A DNA stretch of 64,000 bases from Karstenula rhodostoma CBS 690.94 (taxonomy: Eukaryota; Ascomycota; Dothideomycetes; Pleosporales; Didymosphaeriaceae): NCBI GenBank assembly GCA_010093485.1, contig MU001494.1, positions 1,953,937 to 2,017,936 on the forward strand, in the 5' to 3' direction. Under the pieces are notes generated by a model that saw nothing but the letters and a program-made list of their open reading frames with translations, was not told where the DNA came from and searched no databases. Position numbers and translations under genes: made by a program. Positions 56,507-64,000 of this stretch are shown here, one piece after another (the stretch's first letter is position 1; every line of letters begins with the position of its first letter).

Positions 56507-59500
56507 CTAAGCCGCCTTCGAACCGCCCACATCCCCATCAACGAACCCCGCAGCCCCATTCGGCACACTGTCCTTCCCCAACGCCCCATCCCGCGCCTCG
56601 CGCTTCTCATGCTCATGCGGCGAATCTAGGCGCCACCTCCTCTTCCGCGCCCCCATCTCTTTATACCGCTCCGGCGCCACCGGCGCAGTCTCGATGTGGG
56701 GGAGGGCAGCCTCTCCAGTACCATCCACAACCCCATCAGCGAGCATCACAGGCTGTGTCCTCGCCTTCTTCACGCCCTCCTCCACCCTCCCCACCTGCAT
56801 ACTCGCCCTCTCCTTCCGTGGCACCGGCGCGCCATCCTTGAACTTGGGCTGCCCCAGCACCGCAGCCTTGATGCCAGACCGCATGTGTTTCCGTTCCTCG
56901 CGCACCAGCGGCTGCAGCGCCTTCCACTGCGAGCTAACCCTCTTCTCGACATCCCACCGACGCGCCTTCTCGGCTTTGCGGTCCTCGGCGCGGGCGTCGG
57001 ACGCCCCCGCGTTGGAGGGACGGTCTGATGCTGATGCAAGGTCGGCGACTTCCCTGCGGCCCTGCAGGATACGCGCGCGCCGGATGAAGTGGGTGGGTTG
57101 GTACTTCTTGAGGTACTCCTCGTCGCAGCCTTTGAGGAGATAGGCGCCGGGCCCAACAAGCGCACACACGTCCTTGAGGATGAACCCACCGAAGCCAATG
57201 CCGACCCCGCGCGCGAAGCCCATCGCGCCGCCCTCTTTCGCGCCGCGGATGGGCTGCATCCACAGGCCGCTCACGCCGTCGCGGATCCCGTAGACGAGCT
57301 CGTCGCGACCGGCGCGGATGCCTGAGTGTACGCCTGTGATCCGCGGGATGTGGCGCACGGTGGTGTCGCCGTAGAGGCGCGGCGCGTTGTGGAAGCCCTG
57401 CGCGAGTGCGAGGTGAAGGCGCATTGGGAAGCGGAGGATGGCGCCGCCTGTTTTGCGGAGGCCGCGTTCAGCTTCTCTGGCGAATTCGACGGCGAGGAGG
57501 TCGTTTGGTTCTGTTACGTTTGATAGCACGGATTCTTGTCTTTCACCAAGCTTCGGTCTACTGGTTTGGGAAGCAGTGCTCGTGTTGCCGTTGGTGACGC
57601 GGTCCTCGGCTTTTGTTGCTTCATCGTAGTCTTTATTCACGCGGTCGAGGGTGGCCTGTTGGCGTTGTCTCTGTTTCTGGCGCTTGTGGACCTTGAACTT
57701 CTTCTCGTAGTATCGTTCCCTCGTCTTCACACTCTTCGCCATATTGTACGGCACACCGCCCATCCCCATAGCGACGTCTCCAACTGTGTCAACGATTGCG
57801 CCCCAAATTCCGGTGACCGGTTCGCCTGGGCCTCCAAAGTCATTCCACTCGTACTGCCTGAGCAATCGAAGTTCGTTCCACTTGATCTTCTTCCACTCAA
57901 CCAACAGCTCCGCAGCTACTGGGCATAGGCGAATAGATGTGTTCTTCAGTCGCCACGCGGCGGCATTGTTTGGCAACAAGGAGCAGCGCATAGTGCCACC
58001 TTCACTTAGCGGCAAGCTACGATGAAAGGAGCGCACCGCGTTGAGCGCGCCATCACCTTCTTTGTCGATGCTATCCGCGATTTTCTGCACATTTTGCTTC
58101 GCCTCATCGGTCAAACATTGCTTGATACCGTCGGCCAGACGCTCGGCTGTGAGCTGTTTGTAGGGGATACAATCGTGTGCTCCAGCTTTTGCGCTCGACA
58201 CCATCGCACCCCAGAACGGTTGATCGCCGAAGAAAGGCACGATCATCGTCGGTCTTGCGCATTTCAAGCCGATAGCGGTGGTGCCGGCACCACCGTGATG
58301 TACGACCGCGGATACTTTCGGGAACAGCCAGTCGTGGGGTGTGTTTTCGAGCATAAAAATGTTATCCGGTGCTGACGAGTTGCTGCCGAAGCCACCCCAT
58401 CCCTTGGATACCAGGGCGCGGACACCAGCTATCTCGACGGCCTTGAAGATGAGCTTGGTGAATTCATCTGGGTCGTCGACGACGATTGATCCAAAGCCAA
58501 TGTAAACCGGTGGCTCGCCTTCATCAAGGAATTTCTGGAGGTCATCCGGCGGTTTGAACGAAGATGCAAGGTCGAGGAAAACAAAACCTGCTATGTCGAT
58601 TTCAGGACCCCAATCCTTGGGCTTGGGAACAAGACCCGGTGACCACTACCAACACGTCAGATGGAATATCTTTCAGGTAAACGTGAACGTACCATGTATG
58701 TGTAGGGCACCTTCATACGAAACAATTGCCCTGGCGCCCAGAGCGTGCTCACTTCGTCTAAATGCAGTGTCCCACTTCTGAACCGATTGATCAGGTCACC
58801 AAGACCCTGCCAGGTCATCATCTCGACTAGCGGGTAGCTCATAAAATTAGTGTACTTGGTATCGACATTGCTATTTTGGATGTTGGCCAGCGGGTGCGGG
58901 AATTGGACGGTCGGTGTGTAAGGAAAGCTTGGCGGAGGTCAGCGGATACGTTCCAGTAAGACGGGGAAGCGCAGGGCATGAGGATCTTACGTGAACATCA
59001 TGTGCAGGGGTACACCCAGCCGTTCGGCGATGTGGGGTGGTGCGAAGCTTGGTGGGTTTGCGATAATGGCGTCGCAAATGAACGGATGGCGACCGCCCAC
59101 TGCAGTATGGTTAGAACTTGTTCTGAACGTATTGTCCTCGGTCACCAACTCACTCATTTTGAGGTTGGCATGGTCGTTCTCGTCATCAGTAGCGTTGATG
59201 CAAGCTCGCCACATGCCTTCGAACATGTCATACATGGCAGCTCGTTTCCTCCCAATTTCACCCTCCTTGACCGTCTCCAAGTTGGGTATTAACCCTGGAT
59301 TCTTTACCATAAAGGCCATCAGTTCGGAGGGATCTCCGCCAATAGAGAAGAACTCTAGCCCAGTGTCATTCTCAATAAACGACTTGAAAGCAGGGTGGGT
59401 GGCTATGCGAACACGATGACCGTAGTCCTCCTTCAATATTTTTCCTATCCGCAGAAACGGTTGGATGTCGCCGCGAGATCCAATAACGATGATAATGACG

Positions 59501-60237
59501 TTGAGGTGGACTCGTCGCTTGGGATCCTCCATAGGGTCGTCATCGGGCGCAATCTTGACGTGAGAAGTTGGTGCATGGACGCCATTCTGGAGCTCTTCTG
59601 CACCGGCAAAATGCTTCTTCAGCCCAGCGCCCAAGGTTTTGGCAAAGTATCCGCTATTCAACGTCTCGCTGATGGACAGCTTCAACCGTCCGTCTTTTCT
59701 CGACACTTTGCCCTTTGTGTGGAAATGGTCGTTGCTGAACTTGAGTTTGGAGAAGGGGCGAGGGCTCGGCGTCTTCCCGCTGTTCGTTCGGGTTCCGCTG
59801 AGTTGTCTCCCGACTGGCTCGTCTTCACCAGAGTCGCTCGACGAGTCGGAGTCGGAATCGGAATCGTAGGGATCAAAGGTCAAGGTTTTCGGCCTATGCA
59901 TATGTCGGGTCATGTCCTGCGCGGTCCCTGCCCGCTTGAGCTCTTGGTGTGTTTTCTCCAGGGGCTGTGGCCGCTCAGTCGCAGGCCTCTGCATCCATGG
60001 TCGCGAGGAGTTTTCTTCTACAGTATGCTTTGGGGGCGGCGGTGTGGCTGATCGCGGGGCGGCAATGTGAGTGGTATGCGCCGAGCCCATGTTGTCGGGC
60101 ATACGAGGCGACTGTGCAAAGTCGGTAGCAGCAGGCAAGGAGCCATGTTGCGGGGCATTTGGTGATGGGAATTCGGGTTCGTGAATGAGGACCGCGGTGG
60201 GGAGTGGCGGCGATTGGGTTGGGCTGTTGGAAGCCAT
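56507..60237 (-). CDS. sterol-3-beta-glucosyltransferase-like UDP-glycosyltransferase (GT1, UGT80/ATG26-like)
   Basis: Three exons, 60237-58991, 58927-58693 and 58645-56507, joining to 1206 aa (start at MASNSPTQSPP; an in-frame ATG at 60297 would add 20 aa). The N-terminal about 250 residues are disordered and Pro/Ser-rich with an acidic DSDSDSSSDSGEDE run. The GT domain starts NVIIIVIGSRGDIQPFLRIG. Its UDP-sugar-binding half has PPVYIGFGSIVVDDPDEFTK and VHHGGAGTTAIGLKCARPTM, ending in GDQPFWG. The long C-terminus contains GFARGVGIGFGGFILKDVCA and GPGAYLLKGCDEEYLKKYQP, resembling the glycine-rich repeat near the C-terminus of VPS13/ATG2-type lipid-transfer proteins. Unlike yeast Atg26 it lacks GRAM and PH domains before the GT domain. 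Predicted membrane-associated and acting on a sterol or other lipid; the acceptor is inferred. Confidence 0.88.
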
Positions 60238-60536
60238 GACGGCTTCGATGTGTTGTTGGACAAACAATGTAGGTTGGCCAACCGCCAGCGCCCACACCCA
60301 TGCCGATTCCCGCCTTAGTCAGGTTAGCGCCCGCAGACTGTCCGAGCGTAGCCATATGACGTCACCCCAGAGCCTGAACCTCGCCCAAACCGTTCTCGCC
60401 ATTTCCTGTTCCGGATAAAAAGATATCTTGTCGGTGCATCTGGGCAAGGCGATGCGAGACGCTTCTCCACCAGCGCGATCGACGGCAAGGACTGCTGACG
60501 GTTGTACGCGTTCGAGAGGCCTGTAGCGTGCACCTC

Positions 60537-61643
60537 TCACGTACGGTCCCCTCCGAATCCAAAAATGTGTTCGCCTGCCAGCTTCAGGATGTCGGTAGCC
60601 CAGCCGATCCATCCACGCGCTTGCTCGACAGCATTGAGTAGCTTGACTACTCTGCGATCAAAAGCATCCACCTCCTCCCAGTCGTCCGCGTACGGCTCCC
60701 ACAGAGCTGTGTCAGTGCTGCCCTCGGTGCCCTTGGCGACTAGCTTGAACTCTCCAGTTTCATCCTGCTTGACCGTGACCTTCGGTCCAACGACGATGCC
60801 GCGGCCAAGGATGCGCGTGTCGGCCACTAATCTCGTAGCTGCCTCGACCACGTCCTCCACCTTGCCCATGGCGCCACCTGCAAGCAAAAGTTTCGCCACC
60901 GGAGGCACGATGGCCGTGTCAATGAAGTAGGGCAGCACCATGTTGGTTCGGATACCCTCCATGTGCGAGGTACATCTCAACGAACGGAAGAGTCCCAGCA
61001 CGGCGTGTTTGCTTGTCCCATAGAGCGGTGCTGCAGCAATCGGCGCCAAACTCGCCATGCTACCCACCAGCACGAGGCTCCTATCTCTTGTTTGCTTGTC
61101 CGGCACCGACTCCATGTTGCAGGGCTTGGATCCGGGGTTCTTGGGCAACCAGTAGTATGCTAGATGTGACGTGTACAGCACCCCCGTCACATTCACATCC
61201 ATAGTCGCCAAGTTAGGCGGTTGAGGCTCGGCTGCGCTTAGGTCACCGGGCTCTTGCAGTCTATCCACTGCCTGGATACCGGCATTCGCAACGACCGTGT
61301 CGATGCCGCCGTGTGGACTCAATCTGACCGCCTCTTTGAAGAGGTTCACCTGGGACGGCCAGTCTGTTACGTCGCAGTGTACAAAGTGAGCAGCGCTTTC
61401 GCGTCCCGTCTCTTTCCGGATGGCCCTGGCGAGTGCATCACCTTTCCCGACGTTGACGTCCCCAATGATGACTGTAGCGCCGTTGGTCGCCCATCTGCGC
61501 ACAAACCCTGCACCGAAACCGCTGGCGCCTCCAGTGACGATGATGATTCTGTCTTTGACCCAGGTGTCGTCGTACGGGATGGAAAAATCAAGTGGCGGCG
61601 ACTGCTTGATGTAGGCGCTCAGGCCCTTTGAACTCGTGGCCAT
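60537..61643 (-). CDS. short-chain dehydrogenase/reductase (15-PGDH-like)
   Basis: Single exon, 368 aa when started at MATSSKGLSAY (an upstream in-frame ATG at 61676 would add 11 aa). NAD(P)-binding motif TGGASGFG (residues 37-44), then DTVVANAGIQ. The substrate-side Ser lies in VLVGSMASLAP and the catalytic YGTSK in APLYGTSKHAVLG. After the Rossmann core a C-terminal helical tail of about 100 residues (EPYADDWEEVDAFDRRVVKL, then GWIGWATDILKLAGEHI) may be membrane-associated. Reaction: oxidation or reduction of an alcohol/ketone; substrate unknown. It is in the same orientation as, and 300 bp upstream of, the glycosyltransferase gene, and divergent from the phosphoserine phosphatase. Confidence 0.85.
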   Translation of the reverse strand: MATSSKGLSAYIKQSPPLDFSIPYDDTWVKDRIIIVTGGASGFGAGFVRRWATNGATVIIGDVNVGKGDALARAIRKETGRESAAHFVHCDVTDWPSQVNLFKEAVRLSPHGGIDTVVANAGIQAVDRLQEPGDLSAAEPQPPNLATMDVNVTGVLYTSHLAYYWLPKNPGSKPCNMESVPDKQTRDRSLVLVGSMASLAPIAAAPLYGTSKHAVLGLFRSLRCTSHMEGIRTNMVLPYFIDTAIVPPVAKLLLAGGAMGKVEDVVEAATRLVADTRILGRGIVVGPKVTVKQDETGEFKLVAKGTEGSTDTALWEPYADDWEEVDAFDRRVVKLLNAVEQARGWIGWATDILKLAGEHIFGFGGDRT

Positions 61644-62080
61644 GACCGCACAGGAGAGGAGGTGAGATGCAAGCAACTGTGGTGCCTTTGAAGGTGGAAC
61701 TGACTATAGATAGTCGCATTCCAAGCCGCACGTCGCTCGCGGGTCGCCCTCCGCAGGGAAGCCTCCCATCGCTCATCGCTTTCAGGCCATCCAATCGGGT
61801 ACCTCGAATTCGCGTAAGCGATGAAACATTGCGACGTTTCTGTCGGATGCGCACTCCAGTACAACGACGCGTCCAGCCCCGAGGCCATGGTCGGGGGCTA
61901 GTCATGCGATCTGCAGGGTTTTGAGTCCCCGATCGTCGACCCCGCCAAACCAGCCCCGCTTCGCTTTTCGAAGCTTGTCAAAAATCTCCCTTCAAGCTCC
62001 AGCGCGGTCTTCCCGCCCAATTCCCTCTCATCCTGCCAGTTGCACCCTTGTGTCCCCAATCGGTGTCTCCCGCGCTTACA
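61644..62080. other. 437-bp divergent promoter region (SDR / phosphoserine phosphatase)
   Basis: Lies between divergent start codons. A pyrimidine-rich leader precedes the ATG at 62081. No individual element called. Confidence 0.5.
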
Positions 62081-63232
62081 ATGGCCAATTCCAGCTCCAG
62101 TCATCTCGTCGCGACGCTCTTCTACAAGTCCAATCAACCCAACTTCTTTCCACACCCCGACGCTTCACCACGGTCACCGACCGACGCGCTCGCACCTGCT
62201 TCTCTCGAATCACTGAGGGACGGTGGCGCTCCCACCGACAACCTGGAAGAATACCCACTAGAGCCCCCCACACCTGGTCCCAATCCCCTCGATCACCTCT
62301 ACGGCAGCTACATCAGCCAGTCATGTCTGACCGACTTCGTCGTGCTGCTGCGCGACATAATACCTGGCATAGAAGAATCCGGTATTGCATTCAGACAACT
62401 TTCCGAAGAGAAGCTGGCGAGGGTGGTGGAGGTGCGCTTTCCAACCGCGGGCGCCGACTTGGAGGTATTACGACGGAACGAGCATGTCAGCCGCTTCGAG
62501 CGCGAATGGAACCTCGAAATCGTGTGGCAAGCAGACACCGTGCATAGGCGGTACAAGCGCCTCGCAGTCTTCGACATGGACTCCACGCTCATCCAGCAAG
62601 AAGTCATCGACCTGATCGCCTCGCTCATCGGCGTCGAAGACCAGGTCTCTGCCATTACGGCAGCGGCTATGAACGGTGAATTGGACTTTGAGGCGAGTCT
62701 GCGGGCAAGATGCAAGCTGCTAAAGGGAGTGCCGAGCAGTGTGTGGGAGACGTTGAAGGTGCGCATCACGCTGAACGACGGCGTGCCGGAGCTCATTACT
62801 GCGCTGAAGCGCTTGGGCTTCAAGACTGCAGTCCTCAGTGGAGGCTTCACGCCGTTGGCCGAGTGGATGGGCCAGAAGCTGGGCCTGGACTACGCCTTCG
62901 CAAACCACCTCGTTGTCTCCGAGGATGGAAAGGAGCTCACTGGCGAGTTGACCGGCGAAATTGTCCACGCCGAGAAGAAGCGCCAGCACGTCCTCGAGAT
63001 CGCTGAGAAGGAGGGCATACTGCTGGATCAGGTGGTCTGCATCGGCGACGGCGCCAACGACCTCCCCATGATGGGAGTCGCAGGCTTGGGCGTCGCGTTC
63101 CATGCGAAGCCCAAGGTGCAGATGCAGGCTCCGGCACGACTCAACTCGAAGAGCATGCTGGATGTGCTGTACCTCTTCGGCATATCGAAGGAGGAGCAGG
63201 AAGCTCTGCTGGATAGCACGAAGCTGAGTTAG
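62081..63232 (+). CDS. SER2: phosphoserine phosphatase
   Basis: Last step of serine synthesis from 3-phosphoglycerate: hydrolyses phosphoserine to serine and phosphate, in the cytosol. Single exon, 383 aa, starting MANSSSSHLVATLF (an in-frame ATG at 62048 exists but only adds 11 non-conserved residues). Residues about 1-165 form an N-terminal extension, partly Pro-rich; its SQSCLTDFVVLLRDIIPGIE part may be regulatory. The HAD core shows motif I VFDMDSTLIQQEVID (nucleophile Asp), motif II VLSGGFTPLAEW, the conserved Lys region, and motif III CIGDGANDLPMMGVAGLGVA. ARCKLLKGVP follows motif I as in SerB/Ser2 proteins. Divergent from the SDR gene. Confidence 0.93.
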   Translation: MANSSSSHLVATLFYKSNQPNFFPHPDASPRSPTDALAPASLESLRDGGAPTDNLEEYPLEPPTPGPNPLDHLYGSYISQSCLTDFVVLLRDIIPGIEESGIAFRQLSEEKLARVVEVRFPTAGADLEVLRRNEHVSRFEREWNLEIVWQADTVHRRYKRLAVFDMDSTLIQQEVIDLIASLIGVEDQVSAITAAAMNGELDFEASLRARCKLLKGVPSSVWETLKVRITLNDGVPELITALKRLGFKTAVLSGGFTPLAEWMGQKLGLDYAFANHLVVSEDGKELTGELTGEIVHAEKKRQHVLEIAEKEGILLDQVVCIGDGANDLPMMGVAGLGVAFHAKPKVQMQAPARLNSKSMLDVLYLFGISKEEQEALLDSTKLS

Positions 63233-64000
63233 TGTTCCGCGGCGTGTCCTCCCTGCCAGCTGGTCCGGCTTCAACACGGAATGGAATGTCTCAAGCGGAA
63301 GCTCGATGAACTCCGGGATACCACCCAAGTGCTTGGTGCACGCGTCAAACGAAGCTTCAGTACGATTCAAAATTACTTCACATGATGAACAACAGCGTAA
63401 CGATGTTCATCATGTATTGTTCCCTTACAGACATAAATAGAAATTATACCCAACATGTCGATTTTCGTTACTTCCGGTCCGTATCTCGTTTCTGGCGTGG
63501 GCTGCTTTTTGCATCGATTCGAACATCCGCGATTTCATCCAAAATAGCATATCGCATCGGGCTCGATGCCTGGGATGTGGGAGGCGCACGACGGCCGCAC
63601 CTGCACAACAAGTTCACGAGCTCCCTTCTGGAAATATGTGGCATATAATGCTTTCCAAGCATAGGGCGCGAATGAAGGATTGTCAATAATTTTCTGCACG
63701 CGATGAAGACTCTTCTTGAGCAATGTCTATTCTGCATGGACAGTCGATTTTCGGATACCGTCTCTAGCTTCGGCTGGCCGGTAAGCGTATGACAACTAGT
63801 ACTCCACACAACAGAATTCGCGCCACTAGCCTTCGGACAAGGCTGTCAATTGCGTGCAGAGCTCCACTATATCAACACGAGCCCTCCCGGACGGAAATTC
63901 TCAGACCATGCTTCTCACGAGCAAATCTAGACTGCCGCATTCACGCCAGCAGCAATCAACATGCGCTTGGAAGTGTTGATCGCTCTATCGATAACGATGG
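63233..64000. other. right edge, no gene seen
   Basis: 3' region of the phosphatase gene and unannotated sequence up to the window end. Short frames only on both strands; a gene truncated by the window edge cannot be excluded. Confidence 0.5.

Overview
This window is nuclear DNA of a filamentous ascomycete (Pezizomycotina), most likely a Dothideomycete. Genes carry many short introns (about 45-150 bp) with GTAAGT/GTACGT-type donors, CTAAC-like branch points and CAG/TAG acceptors. The gene set fits too: Zn2Cys6 regulator, fungal BBE-type oxidase, GH28 endopolygalacturonase, S10 and S53 secreted proteases, fungal Ku80, Mim2, and an F-box/LRR family that I associate with Capnodiales-type fungi. 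The species cannot be named from sequence alone. Exon joins were worked out by hand from splice motifs plus reading phase. Joined lengths are whole codons except in three loci with broken frames.

Layout. 0.9-7.6 kb: a methionine-permease-like transporter with an internal frameshift, a small glycine-rich protein, a decayed intradiol dioxygenase and a pyruvate/2-oxo-acid decarboxylase. 8-11 kb: an AT-rich spacer, then an F-box/LRR gene with an acidic tail. 11-20.5 kb: a secreted BBE oxidase, two hypothetical genes, an SDR and an endopolygalacturonase. 21.5-29.3 kb: a HAD phosphatase, a PLP threonine dehydratase/serine racemase, a serine carboxypeptidase and a sedolisin, all on the minus strand. 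30.8-37.1 kb: a hypothetical protein and two tandem F-box/ankyrin paralogues. 37.6-43.3 kb: Ku80 divergent from a Zn2Cys6 factor. 43.9-48.2 kb: an SMP-domain protein divergent from an aldo-keto reductase, then an AIM24-family gene. 50-53.1 kb: a frame-broken conserved fungal gene, then MIM2 divergent from eIF2-beta. 55-63.2 kb: a small hypothetical gene, a large sterol-glucosyltransferase-like gene, an SDR and a phosphoserine phosphatase.

How the genes work together. There is no single operon-like pathway and no secondary-metabolite backbone gene. Four predicted secreted enzymes (BBE oxidase, polygalacturonase, S10, S53) lie within 11-29 kb and suggest extracellular plant-polymer and protein breakdown. 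The rest are mostly housekeeping genes, several in divergent pairs that share a short promoter.

The most unusual signal is not a gene. A short interspersed sequence of about 105 bp, or fragments of it, occurs at six intergenic sites. All copies start at the same end, with CAAAT. Three are flanked by perfect 12-14 bp direct repeats and a fourth by an imperfect one. This looks like a very small mobile element. A 56-bp tandem repeat with TATAAAAG motifs upstream of the 55-kb gene is a second non-genic structure of interest.
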